Source of the DNA: CAYYYG01 sp964476135
Lineage (GTDB): Bacteria; Patescibacteriota; Microgenomatia; UBA1406; GWC2-37-13
Assembly: GCA_964476135.1 (NCBI GenBank)
Contig: CAYYYG010000001.1
Span: 32,525 to 96,524 of the forward strand
Direction of reading: 5' to 3'
DNA length: 64,000 nucleotides
The notes beneath the pieces are model-generated. The model saw only the letters and a program-made list of their open reading frames with translations. It was not told the DNA's origin and did not search any database. Shown piece after piece: positions 16,994-25,485 of this stretch (its first letter is position 1; every line of letters starts with the position of its first letter). Both the position numbers and the translations under genes were made by a program.

Positions 16994-19411
16994 ATGAAAT
17001 TGACAGGGATTTCGCAGAAGGTATTTCTTGATCGCTATTCGTTAAAAAATAAAAAAGGTGAGCCGATGGAGAAAACACCCGAAGAGATGTGGAAGCGGGT
17101 AGCCAAGGCAGTTGCGATGCAGGAGAAACCTAAAGAGCGGAAAAAGTGGGAAAAGGAATTTTATAACGCGATGAAAGATTTTAAGTATGTTCCGGGCGGC
17201 CGTATTTTGGCAGGTGCCGGAACTGGTTATAAAGTAACCTATTACAACTGTTTTGTTATCCCGTCACCAAAAGATTCGCGCGGAGGGATTCTTGACACAC
17301 TCAAGCAGATGGTTGAAATCATGGCTCATGGCGGCGGTGTGGGATTTAATTTGTCTTCACTGCGTCCGCGGGGAATGCGGGTTGAGAAAGTAAACGGCTA
17401 TTCATCGGGTCCGATGAACTGGGCGGAGCTCTTTTCTGTAGCAACACGTGATATTATCCAGCAAGGCGGAACGCGGCGCGGGGCGCTTATGCTTATGCTC
17501 TGGGACTGGCATCCGGATCTTGAGGAGTTTATAACTGTCAAGCAGGATATGCGCCGTATTTTGGGCGCTAATTTATCTGTTTGTGTTTCGGATACCTTTA
17601 TGGAAGCGGTTGAAAAAGACGCCGATTGGCCGTTAATTTTTCCCGACACCCATGACCCGGAGTACGATGAAAAATGGGACGGCGACATAAATACCTGGAA
17701 AAAAATGGGTAAGAAAGTTAATGTGCATAAAATCGTCAAAGCGCGCAAAATCTGGGATCTTATCGCCGAGGCCGCCTGGCGATCCGCCGAGCCGGGAGTT
17801 GTGTTTATGGAGCGCTGCAACAAGTTTTATAACAACTATTACTGGAATAAAATCAATGCGACCAACCCTTGTGGCGAAGAGCCGCTGCCGTCATGGGGTG
17901 TTTGTAATTTAGGTTCGATTAATCTGTCGGCACTGGTTGAGTCGACTAGTATAGACAAAAAAGGGAAATTCGATTTTCGGACGCTGAAAAAAATCGTTCG
18001 TGCAGCCGTCCGCCTTCAGGATAGTGTTATCGATATGGACCCATACATTTTTGACGGGATTCGCAAAACGCAACTGGACGGGGAGAGGCGGATTGGTTTG
18101 GGTACGATGGGAATAGGCGACACGCTTATAAAACTCCATATGCGCTACGGATCCGACGAATCACTCCAGTTTATAGAAAAGGTTTACAGCATTATTCGCG
18201 ACGAAGCCTACGCCGCCTCCGTTGAAATCGCGGCCGAGAAAGGATCGTTTGGAAAATTCGACGGCAAGAAATTCACCGAAGGCCTATTTGTGAAACAACT
18301 GCCGGAAGCACTTCGTGAAGACATAAAAAAACGGGGTATCCGCAATTCGCTCCTGCTTATGCAGGCGCCAACCGGCTCCACTTCGCTTATGTCCGGCACC
18401 ACCTCCGGAATCGAACCGGTTTATGAATTTGAGTTTATAAGACGCGACCGAATCGGAGAACATATAATCCGCCATCATTTATACGAAGAATGGTACAAGA
18501 AGCACGAAGCGGAAGTTAAGGCGGGAACGCTTAAGAAACCGGAATGGTTCGTAAGCGCAAACGATCTGACCCCGGAGGATCATGTAAAAGTACAGGGAGC
18601 AATCCAAAAATATGTCGACGCTTCAATCTCAAAAACCGTCAACGCGCCAAACAGCCATACAGTGGAAGATGTTAAGAAGCTTTATAGCTTAGCCTACAAA
18701 CTGGGTCTTAAGGGGGTGGCATATATGCGCGACGGTTCACGGGAGGGTGTTTTATCGAAGATAGAAACCAAGAAGGAAGAGAAGAAAAAGGAAGAACCGA
18801 AATACATGGTAAAGCCGCGGCCGATGGTTGTTCACGGTTCGACTTATAAAATCGGCACACCAGTTGGTACAGCCTTTATTACTATTAATACCAGCGAAGA
18901 GGGGGATCCGAATGAAGTGTTTATTACTGTAGGCAAGGCCGGGACCGATGTTAACGCGATGGCTGAAGGTATGGGACGGGTAATCTCGGTTGCCTTACGG
19001 TTCGCCTCACATCTGTCGCCGCAGGAGAGGGTCAAGGAAATCGTTGGTCAGATGCAGGGGATCGGGGGGGCGCGGGCGATGGGTTTTGGGAAATCGAGAA
19101 TCTTGAGTTTGCCGGACGCGATTGCTAAGGTACTCATGATGCATTTTTCCCGCCAGCAACAGATGCAGAAGCTCGTAGCAGGAGCCCAAGGCCAGACCAA
19201 TGGACAGACAAACGGTCACGTGACAGTTTTAAATAACGAACAGGTTAAACCGCAGGCTCAGTCGGTTAATCAAGCAGGGCAGCAGACTGTTATGCATGTA
19301 GCGCCATCTGCTTCCGCACACTTCGATCTGTGTCCGGAATGCGGCAATTCTACGCTTGCCAACGAAGAGGGTTGTAGCAAATGCTATACCTGTGGCTATG
19401 CGGCCTGTTGA
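16994..19411 (+). CDS. nrdJ: Adenosylcobalamin-dependent ribonucleotide reductase, class II
   Basis: The 805-residue enzyme has PGGRILAGAG and YNCFVIPSPKDSRGG near the N-terminus (first redox Cys), GGGVGFNLSSLRPRG, and the active-site NPCGEEPLPSWGVCNLGSINL near residue 293 with the thiyl-radical and redox cysteines. The C-terminal tail has a four-Cys cluster (CPECGNSTL and CSKCYTCGYAAC) that recycles the disulfide. It reduces ribonucleotides using B12, with or without oxygen. The TSxDxxxTHE-like C-terminal domain lies before a Gln-rich linker. The next gene makes its cofactor form. Confidence 0.96.
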   Translation: MKLTGISQKVFLDRYSLKNKKGEPMEKTPEEMWKRVAKAVAMQEKPKERKKWEKEFYNAMKDFKYVPGGRILAGAGTGYKVTYYNCFVIPSPKDSRGGILDTLKQMVEIMAHGGGVGFNLSSLRPRGMRVEKVNGYSSGPMNWAELFSVATRDIIQQGGTRRGALMLMLWDWHPDLEEFITVKQDMRRILGANLSVCVSDTFMEAVEKDADWPLIFPDTHDPEYDEKWDGDINTWKKMGKKVNVHKIVKARKIWDLIAEAAWRSAEPGVVFMERCNKFYNNYYWNKINATNPCGEEPLPSWGVCNLGSINLSALVESTSIDKKGKFDFRTLKKIVRAAVRLQDSVIDMDPYIFDGIRKTQLDGERRIGLGTMGIGDTLIKLHMRYGSDESLQFIEKVYSIIRDEAYAASVEIAAEKGSFGKFDGKKFTEGLFVKQLPEALREDIKKRGIRNSLLLMQAPTGSTSLMSGTTSGIEPVYEFEFIRRDRIGEHIIRHHLYEEWYKKHEAEVKAGTLKKPEWFVSANDLTPEDHVKVQGAIQKYVDASISKTVNAPNSHTVEDVKKLYSLAYKLGLKGVAYMRDGSREGVLSKIETKKEEKKKEEPKYMVKPRPMVVHGSTYKIGTPVGTAFITINTSEEGDPNEVFITVGKAGTDVNAMAEGMGRVISVALRFASHLSPQERVKEIVGQMQGIGGARAMGFGKSRILSLPDAIAKVLMMHFSRQQQMQKLVAGAQGQTNGQTNGHVTVLNNEQVKPQAQSVNQAGQQTVMHVAPSASAHFDLCPECGNSTLANEEGCSKCYTCGYAAC

Positions 19412-19425
19412 GTTGAGTTTGTTAT

Positions 19426-19944
19426 ATGCCAATCTATACAAAAACCGGCGATGACGGTACGACGGCTCTATTTGGGGGCGATCGGGTAAAAAAATCAGAC
19501 AATCGCATTTGTGCGGGCGGCGAAATCGATGAGCTGACCAGTGTTTTGGGATGGGTTTCTATTTCGCTCGATAGCGACGCGCAAGTGCTTTTTACCGGAA
19601 TTCAAAAAGACCTGTACCACATTATGGCTGTTATCGCCGGTTCCAAACAGCCGGTTTCCCAACTTAAGAAACAAACCGTTTATTTTGAAAAAGAAATCGA
19701 TCGCATGGAAAAAGCATTGCCGAAGCTCACAAGATTTATTCTTCCCGGAGGGACGGAGGCGGCATCCAGGCTTCATGTTGCGCGCGCTGTTTGTCGACGG
19801 GCGGAGCGAGCGGCGGTTTATGTTTTTAATCATGACGCCAGTCCGAAAGAATCGGCGGAAATTGTTAAATATCTCAATCGTTTATCCGATCTCTTGTTTA
19901 CATTGGCCAGATGGTATAATAAAGGCCGGGAATTTTTAACCTGA
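19426..19944 (+). CDS. pduO: Cob(I)alamin adenosyltransferase, PduO type
   Basis: The 172-residue protein has the PduO motifs: YTKTGDDGTTALFGGDRV at the N-terminus, RAVCRRAERAAV and YLNRLSDLLFTLAR at the C-terminus. It moves the adenosyl group from ATP to cob(I)alamin. This makes the cofactor used by NrdJ, whose gene ends 14 nt upstream. The cluster therefore couples reductase and cofactor repair. No de novo corrin genes are in the window, so the substrate is probably salvaged. Confidence 0.95.
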   Translation: MPIYTKTGDDGTTALFGGDRVKKSDNRICAGGEIDELTSVLGWVSISLDSDAQVLFTGIQKDLYHIMAVIAGSKQPVSQLKKQTVYFEKEIDRMEKALPKLTRFILPGGTEAASRLHVARAVCRRAERAAVYVFNHDASPKESAEIVKYLNRLSDLLFTLARWYNKGREFLT

Positions 19945-19950
19945 TTTACT

Positions 19951-20370
19951 ATGAAGCGCGATTTTATCATCATAACAATAATCTCAATAGTCGCCGTTGC
20001 CGTATCGATTCTGCTTATAAAATCCCAGCCCTCGCCGATTAAAGAAACCACTTTGCGTCAGGAGTTGGCGAAGGAAGAGATTACCGTATCGCAAACGATT
20101 ATCGAATCATTGAAAAAGAAAAAAGATCTCGGGAAGATTAGTGTTAAATCGGGCACGACCGCTCTCGATTTGTTGAAAAGCACAATTGAAGTATCGGCCA
20201 AGGGAGATGGTGAGAATGCATTTGTAACTGCCATAAATGGCCGTGAAGCCAAACAATCGGCCAAAGAGTTTTGGGCGTTTTATGTAAATGGCAAGCAGGC
20301 GGAAGTTGGCGCGGGCAGTTATGTTCTAAAAAACGGCGATGTGATAGAATGGAAAATCGAAACATATTAA
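19951..20370 (+). CDS. Membrane-anchored DUF4430 protein, possible cobalamin capture
   Basis: The 139-residue protein has one N-terminal membrane helix (about 5-25) and an outside DUF4430 domain (about 60-139: TALDLLKSTIEVSAKG, then FWAFYVNGKQAEVGAGSYVLKNGDVIEWKIE). DUF4430 is the fold of the C-terminal cobalamin-contacting domain of transcobalamin and intrinsic factor. In this operon it could hold corrinoids at the cell surface; that is inference. It starts 6 nt after pduO. Confidence 0.8.
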   Translation: MKRDFIIITIISIVAVAVSILLIKSQPSPIKETTLRQELAKEEITVSQTIIESLKKKKDLGKISVKSGTTALDLLKSTIEVSAKGDGENAFVTAINGREAKQSAKEFWAFYVNGKQAEVGAGSYVLKNGDVIEWKIETY

Positions 20371-20376
20371 AGCAAT

Positions 20377-20916
20377 ATGATCAATAAAAACAATATTTCA
20401 TTTACAACCTCTATTTTTATCATACTGTCGGCTGTCATCCTCCGTATATTACCGCATCCGCCGAACTTTGCACCCATTGGCGCCTTAGCGCTTTTTTCGG
20501 GCGCGCATTTAAGCGGGCGCCGTCAATTCGCGCTGCCATTTGCCGCAATGCTTTTTTCCGATCTTATAATCGGTTTCCATGAAACAGTGCCGTTTGTATA
20601 CGGAAGTTTTTTGATGACTGTTATTATCGGTAATTATCTACAGAAAAATTTTTCTCCTTATCGTCTGGTATGTTTTTCACTATTATCTTCAGTGTTATTT
20701 TTTATCAGCACAAATTTCGGTTCGTGGGCTGTGAGCAGTGTTTATGCGAAAACACCTGCAGGCCTCTTAAATGCCTATATGATGGGCATCCCATTTTTCA
20801 GGAATACTATTTTGGGTGATTTAATATATGTTTTTGTTTTCTTTTATGGTTTCTGGCTGATCGAATTAGCCGGATTCAGAGCAGCTAAAGTTTTTAATAT
20901 TTCCAAGCGAAGTTGA
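20377..20916 (+). CDS. DUF6580-type membrane protein, possible corrinoid transport subunit
   Basis: The 179-residue protein has about five membrane helices and the family start PNFAPIGALALFSGAHLSGRR, with ALPFAAMLFSDLIIGFH following. It resembles small substrate-binding (S) subunits of ECF transporters. The place after pduO and DUF4430 suggests corrinoid uptake. No ECF ATPase or T subunit is seen here, so it would need partners elsewhere. Its stop codon overlaps a TTGACA, but no good -10 follows. Confidence 0.7.
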   Translation: MINKNNISFTTSIFIILSAVILRILPHPPNFAPIGALALFSGAHLSGRRQFALPFAAMLFSDLIIGFHETVPFVYGSFLMTVIIGNYLQKNFSPYRLVCFSLLSSVLFFISTNFGSWAVSSVYAKTPAGLLNAYMMGIPFFRNTILGDLIYVFVFFYGFWLIELAGFRAAKVFNISKRS

Positions 20917-20942
20917 CAGTCACTGCCAACCAACGGTAGGCG

Positions 20943-21055
20943 GGAAGACTGGGCCGTATTTATACGGTTTCTGGGAATTGGGTGTAAATCCCAAACTGTG
21001 CCGCAGCGGTAAGCCCTTAATAAGGGACAAGTCCGAAGACCGAACTTCGTCTTTT
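20943..21055 (+). ncRNA. Cobalamin riboswitch
   Basis: The conserved core is present: GGGAATTGGGTGTAAATCCC, then the B12-box-like ACTGTGCCGCAGCGGTAAG, a short hairpin and GTCCGAAGACC. A closing stem pairs GGAAGAC (20943-20949) with GTCTTTT (21049-21055), with two G-T pairs. A CCGTATTTATACGG hairpin sits in the 5' part. It lies between the DUF6580 gene and the Cys-rich gene, whose AGGA and ATG begin within 16 nt of its end. Control of translation is therefore more likely than a terminator, which I do not see. Confidence 0.85.
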
Positions 21056-21071
21056 AACCCGAGCAGGATAT

Positions 21072-22391
21072 ATGTCTGTTGCCGAACAGGTCGTATCAAA
21101 CGACTTAAAAAATTGGCGTGTCGCCGCAGAAGAACCGGCTCCCGAAAATACAAGAACCGAATCAATATTCGCGTATTATAACCCTCAGGCAGAGGTCGAA
21201 AAACTACAGGAAATTCTCGCCAAAGGCGGCGACAGAGAAAGTATTATTCGGCAAATGCGCCATTATTATTCGGAAAATATTATTCATTTTCTTAACGAAT
21301 ACGCAAAAAAAACATCTCACAGTGAAATATCATTTTTACTGCAGGACGGACGACTTAACTATGCCAATCTTGTAATGTCGGACGAGATGGAAAAAACCGC
21401 TCAAATGACTCCCCTTGGTTCTCGTGAGAGAGCGGATTTGACGGGTATTAAGTTGATCGAGCAGCAGATTTCCGATTATGTAAATTCGACAGGTCGGACC
21501 GATGTGCTGGCGCTTAAATTTTCTCCTGCATACATCGGTGACTATAGTTTTTTATTCGCTTTCCGGCCAAAAGTATTGCCTGATGGAAAAATAGAGGTGC
21601 GGGAAAGGATATTGCGTTATCCTGAAGCGAAGGGGAGTGTCAATGTCAGTCGTCATCTATACGTCGGACTGACCGGAAATTGCGAATTCAGCGAACCGAC
21701 CCAGTTTTTAGAGAATCCATTGATATATAGTGACATCGATCCCGAATTGAATATCGACGCCGTGTCGGCAGTCCTAGGTATCGAGGAGGAAAAGATTGCC
21801 GAGGCGAGGGCGTTTGAAGATACGGTAAGGACTGATCTTTCCGGATGGATTGGTCGGTACTGTGATAAATTAATTGAGATTTCTAGATTTAGTACCGGTA
21901 GTCCTGATTTTGTAGAGGGTGTTGCTGAGCTAAAAATCATACTTTCGGCCATATACAATCGTGCACAGGATATCGCGGCCATACCCACAGATCAAAAAGC
22001 CTCAAACAACCAGGTGCAACAATCGGTAATGAAATCGGACATAGATAAGCAAATTTATCTTGCATATATGGAGCGCCAAGCTTATGTAATTGGCGGAGGG
22101 AGTTGTCCCGTGACGGGTGCTGCGTCAAATATAGGATCGGCTGGCTATTGGACGGTCGGAGATATTTACAACAGTATGACAATCGGTTCATTGGATTTCT
22201 TTTTTCATAACGAGCAGGTAAAGAGGTGTGGGGTTTGCGGAAGAAGCAGTGAAGATAACCATTATCATTGCCCCGGACGTGATGTTGATAGGCCTAACTG
22301 GCAGTGTAACAAGTTTTATCCCGATGAAACCAATCGTCCTCCGGAAAAAAGAACAAAAAAATGCAACTGTGGATTTCAATTTAGCTGCTGA
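21072..22391 (+). CDS. Cys-rich protein of unknown function under a cobalamin riboswitch
   Basis: I do not recognise this 439-residue soluble protein. It has a mostly helical N-terminal half, a middle segment (about 130-230) with TDVLALKFSPAYIGDYSF, and a Cys/His-rich C-terminus. That tail carries GGGSCPVTG near residue 345 and CGVCGRSSEDNHYHCPGR and KKCNCGFQFSC near 390-439, which suggest one or two zinc sites. It has no signal peptide. Placement just after a B12 riboswitch and the nrdJ-pduO salvage genes suggests a role needed when cobalamin is scarce. The ATG follows GAGCAGGA at a short distance. Confidence 0.75.
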   Translation: MSVAEQVVSNDLKNWRVAAEEPAPENTRTESIFAYYNPQAEVEKLQEILAKGGDRESIIRQMRHYYSENIIHFLNEYAKKTSHSEISFLLQDGRLNYANLVMSDEMEKTAQMTPLGSRERADLTGIKLIEQQISDYVNSTGRTDVLALKFSPAYIGDYSFLFAFRPKVLPDGKIEVRERILRYPEAKGSVNVSRHLYVGLTGNCEFSEPTQFLENPLIYSDIDPELNIDAVSAVLGIEEEKIAEARAFEDTVRTDLSGWIGRYCDKLIEISRFSTGSPDFVEGVAELKIILSAIYNRAQDIAAIPTDQKASNNQVQQSVMKSDIDKQIYLAYMERQAYVIGGGSCPVTGAASNIGSAGYWTVGDIYNSMTIGSLDFFFHNEQVKRCGVCGRSSEDNHYHCPGRDVDRPNWQCNKFYPDETNRPPEKRTKKCNCGFQFSC

Positions 22392-22424
22392 GTATGATTT
22401 TACCCGCTATAATAATAAATATTT

Positions 22425-22874
22425 ATGGGAGCGCAGGCCAATGATAAAAAAAACAACTCTACGCCGATTAATACAGCAGTTATCGCTTCGCACGCGGTCG
22501 AGTCGGAACCGTTAAGAAAACAAGAAGTTGCTATTGTCCATGAAGTGGTGGAGCACAAAATATCCGACGAATCACTTAAGAAACATATAGAAGAAAAACC
22601 GGAAGTTCCCAATATCGCGCCTGACATAGCGCAGGCGGGAGTGGTCAGCAACGCCTCTACCAGTTTTCCGGCGTACCACACGGTCAAGTTACCACTCAGC
22701 CAGAAAAAAATTCCGACAGCAATAAAAATGCCTGTTCACGAATCAATTAGGTGGTTGGGAACTCTTAGTATGTATATAATGGAGAGCACCAAACATCAGT
22801 TCAACAAATCGCACGAAAGTGCATTCCGATTCATGAAAAGAATATTGGATCGGGAATTGGGTAGATTCAACTGA
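22425..22874 (+). CDS. Hypothetical protein, 149 residues
   Basis: An N-terminal stretch rich in Glu, Pro and Val (about 1-80) looks disordered. The C-terminal part (KIPTAIKMPVHESIRWLGTLSMYIMES) looks helical and may touch a membrane surface. I know no family for it. It follows the riboswitch-controlled gene by 33 nt and may be co-transcribed. The gene after it is convergent. Confidence 0.5.
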   Translation: MGAQANDKKNNSTPINTAVIASHAVESEPLRKQEVAIVHEVVEHKISDESLKKHIEEKPEVPNIAPDIAQAGVVSNASTSFPAYHTVKLPLSQKKIPTAIKMPVHESIRWLGTLSMYIMESTKHQFNKSHESAFRFMKRILDRELGRFN

Positions 22875-22884
22875 ACTCGTCGAA

Positions 22885-23199
22885 TCAGGCTTTTTTTATT
22901 TCTTCGATGAATTTTTCTTTTCCCATCGCCCCAACAAACTGATGGACGGCCTTTCCATTTTTAAATATAAGAAAAGTAGGAATTGAAAAAACGGAGTACT
23001 CGGCCGCTAGGTCCTGATTGTCGTCAACGTTTATTTTTACAAAAGCGACATCCTTCATTTCATTAGAAAGCTCATCGATAATCGGGGAGGTCATTTTACA
23101 TGGTCCGCACCAGTCGGCGTAAAAATCCACAAAAACCGTAGATTTGGATTCTAGAACATCCTTTTTAAAGCTTTCCTGATTCGATTTGGTCACAGACAT
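22885..23199 (-). CDS. trxA: Thioredoxin
   Basis: The 104-residue thioredoxin fold has the active site FYADWCGPCKMTSPI and the cis-Pro segment FSIPTFLIFKNGK. It reduces disulfides in target proteins and could serve as electron donor for NrdJ, though no reductase gene is adjacent. The ATG at 23199 gives the normal family length; reading from an ATG at 23289 would add 30 residues unlike thioredoxin. Confidence 0.95.
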   Translation of the reverse strand: MSVTKSNQESFKKDVLESKSTVFVDFYADWCGPCKMTSPIIDELSNEMKDVAFVKINVDDNQDLAAEYSVFSIPTFLIFKNGKAVHQFVGAMGKEKFIEEIKKA

Positions 23200-23434
23200 A
23201 ATATTAAAGAATTCATAATTCAGGAATATTTTATACCCTTGTTCGATGGATGTAAAGTGAAAGCAATCGTTATTATAGTGATTACACAATCATACAACTT
23301 TTATATAATTATAGTATAATAAATAATTACAAACTCGATACTTATGCATCATTTTATTCCAGATATATGCGTTAGGGTCTGTGTAAAAATACACTTGAAA
23401 ATATAAGTTTCTTGTGATAATATTATAGGTTATT

Positions 23435-24295
23435 ATGGATAAGTACTCATTACCGATGCTTCTTGAGTCGTTTATTTCGCAACTCAAGAGCCAAAACAAA
23501 TCACATCATACGATAATTGCATATAAAAAAGATCTGGAGCAATTTATCGGTTTTTTTACCACACTCGAAAAACACGATGTCCGTGAGATCAAGAGGGAGG
23601 ATGTTGAGGCATTTATCGATAAATTAATCAAAGATAACTACACCAAAAAGTCCGCCTCGAGGAAACTTAATTCTATCCGTACCTTCTTCCGCACGCTTAA
23701 GAATCAGGCCGTCATAGATTATAATCCAACCCTAGACATCTCACATCCAAAATACACCCAGTCCGCCCCGCGTATTTTAAGTAAACTTGAGTACCGTGCA
23801 CTTCGGGACTTAGCTAAAGAAGATGTTCGCACATATGCTTTGGTTGAATTACTTCTCCAGACAGGAGTAAAAATAGGCGAGCTTGCGGAACTTCATATGG
23901 AAGATGTTAAAGAAGATCGTTTACATATACGTCCTTATGGTAAAAACATAGAGCGTGACGTTCCGTTGAATAAAGCTGCAAAAGCCGCCCTTGATGAGTA
24001 TTTGGCCATAAGACCACAGTCGGATAAGACATATGTTTTTATTACCCGCAACGGCAAGCAGCTTTTAATAAGAAATATTCGTCAGATTATCGATCGCTGC
24101 TTCCGCGAAGTGGAAATAGAGAATGCGACTGTCAATGACTTGAGAAATACTTTTATTGCTCACCAGCTTATGCGCGGCGCTTCGCTTGAATATATCGCCC
24201 GTATCGTGGGTCATCGTCGTCTCTCCTCAACGGAAAGATTTCTCAACCTTGTCCGCGAAGAAACGGAAAGAAAAGAAAAACTTGGACAGCTATAA
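23435..24295 (+). CDS. Tyrosine-recombinase-family protein with degenerate active site
   Basis: The 286-residue protein has the SAM-like DNA-binding N-domain (about 5-95) and a catalytic-type C-domain like XerC/XerD. The catalytic set is damaged: the first Arg is Lys in TGVKIGEL (K146), the HxLRH box is NDLRN (N234, N238), and the nucleophile Tyr is Phe in RRLSSTERFLNL (F269). R237 and H260 remain. It probably cannot cut DNA and may act as a DNA-binding or structural protein. Near-leaderless transcription is suggested by TATTAT just upstream. The RNase HI gene follows. Confidence 0.85.
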   Translation: MDKYSLPMLLESFISQLKSQNKSHHTIIAYKKDLEQFIGFFTTLEKHDVREIKREDVEAFIDKLIKDNYTKKSASRKLNSIRTFFRTLKNQAVIDYNPTLDISHPKYTQSAPRILSKLEYRALRDLAKEDVRTYALVELLLQTGVKIGELAELHMEDVKEDRLHIRPYGKNIERDVPLNKAAKAALDEYLAIRPQSDKTYVFITRNGKQLLIRNIRQIIDRCFREVEIENATVNDLRNTFIAHQLMRGASLEYIARIVGHRRLSSTERFLNLVREETERKEKLGQL

Positions 24296-24301
24296 TATGT
24301 T

Positions 24302-24712
24302 ATGTCTACTCTCGTAATCTATACCGACGGAGGATCTCTTAATAATCCAGGCCAAGCTGCATACGCGTTTGTTATATCATTCAATGGAAATATTGTCCAG
24401 GAAACGGGAAAAGCAATTGGCATCGCAACCAATAATGTGGCCGAATTCACCGGCCTTATAGAAGCTCTTAAATCGGCCAAAACCTACATTAAGGAAAAAC
24501 ACATCGAGTCCATTCAAGTTTATTCCGACTCACAGCTTATGGTGCGGCAGTTGAATGGAGAATATAAAGTGAAGAAATCACATTTACAGGAGATGATATT
24601 GCAGATCCGAATTCTTGAGAAGGAGATAGGTTTACCTATTAAATACACGCATGTACTTCGTGAAAAAAATACTCATGCCGATTCGCTGGTAAAAAAAGCA
24701 CTCGGAAGATGA
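24302..24712 (+). CDS. rnhA: Ribonuclease HI
   Basis: The 136-residue protein has the RNase H acidic set: YTDGGSLNNPG, NNVAEFTGLIEAL, YSDSQLMVRQLNGEYKV and the last Asp in HADSLVKKAL. It cuts RNA in RNA-DNA hybrids. The handle region is short, as in the reverse-transcriptase-like RNase H subtype. It begins 6 nt after the recombinase-like gene. Confidence 0.93.
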   Translation: MSTLVIYTDGGSLNNPGQAAYAFVISFNGNIVQETGKAIGIATNNVAEFTGLIEALKSAKTYIKEKHIESIQVYSDSQLMVRQLNGEYKVKKSHLQEMILQIRILEKEIGLPIKYTHVLREKNTHADSLVKKALGR

Positions 24713-24715
24713 TTC

Positions 24716-25456
24716 TTAAAACTTCTCAAAATGCACAAGCTCCTTCGGAATCTGTTTTTCTGCAAGTATTTGCCGCAGTGTTTCTACCGCATCGCGCCCG
24801 CCACAGATGTAATAATGGGCTGAATTTAGTTCTGATTGCGTTTTGAAATCGGACTCAAATGCAACAGTGACCCTCCCAAGAGCACAATATGGACGTTCGT
24901 TTTCTCCCACACTTTCAAGTGACGGCTCTCTTGATAAGCAATATCTCAGATGAAAGTTGGGATATTTTTTAGCGAGCGATATCAGTTCTTCCTGAAAATA
25001 CATTTCCCCTTTTGTTCGCATTCCCCAGTAAAGATAAAAATGCTCTTCGGCTGGTACGACTGGCAGGTGTTTTTCGATTATGCTTATCATTGGTGTGATA
25101 CCCGTTCCGGTTGCAAAAAAAACTTTCGGACCGATGTTTGGAGAAAGCGTGAACAGTCCGGCCGGTCCCTGAAATGAAGCCCTGTCACCCACATTTAATT
25201 TTTTCAGGTACTCCGAAGCGACACCGCCGTTTACAAATTTTATTACGAGCTCAAAAAATTTTTGTCCATTTGGGGCAGTGCGTACGGAATACAGTCTTCT
25301 CGCCGGATGGCCGTCTGGCTGAGGTACGAAGAGTATCATGTATTGACCGGCTTTATAGTCTAGTTGCTGACTATCTGGAATAGTAAATTTCAGGTACCAG
25401 ACTTCAGGCACCAACTCCTTTTTTTCACTGAGTGTTGTTTCGTATGTCTGTATCAT
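24716..25456 (-). CDS. Ferredoxin-NADP reductase-like flavoprotein
   Basis: The 246-residue protein has an FAD-binding barrel (YKAGQYMILFVP, then RRLYSVRTAP) and an NAD(P)-binding lobe (FFATGTGITPMISII, then YICGGRDAVETL). This is the ferredoxin-NADP reductase superfamily. The partner may be the flavodoxin at 53,785 or a ferredoxin elsewhere. There is no iron-sulfur domain fused to it. A TATAAT box lies 9 nt before the ATG. Confidence 0.88.
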   Translation of the reverse strand: MIQTYETTLSEKKELVPEVWYLKFTIPDSQQLDYKAGQYMILFVPQPDGHPARRLYSVRTAPNGQKFFELVIKFVNGGVASEYLKKLNVGDRASFQGPAGLFTLSPNIGPKVFFATGTGITPMISIIEKHLPVVPAEEHFYLYWGMRTKGEMYFQEELISLAKKYPNFHLRYCLSREPSLESVGENERPYCALGRVTVAFESDFKTQSELNSAHYYICGGRDAVETLRQILAEKQIPKELVHFEKF

Positions 25457-25485
25457 AATTTTAGTATTATAGCAAAGTGCTTAAA

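Noticed and set aside
20913..20918. TTGACA before the cobalamin riboswitch
   Set aside because: No acceptable -10 follows at 16-18 bp and it overlaps the stop codon of the previous gene; read-through is equally likely.
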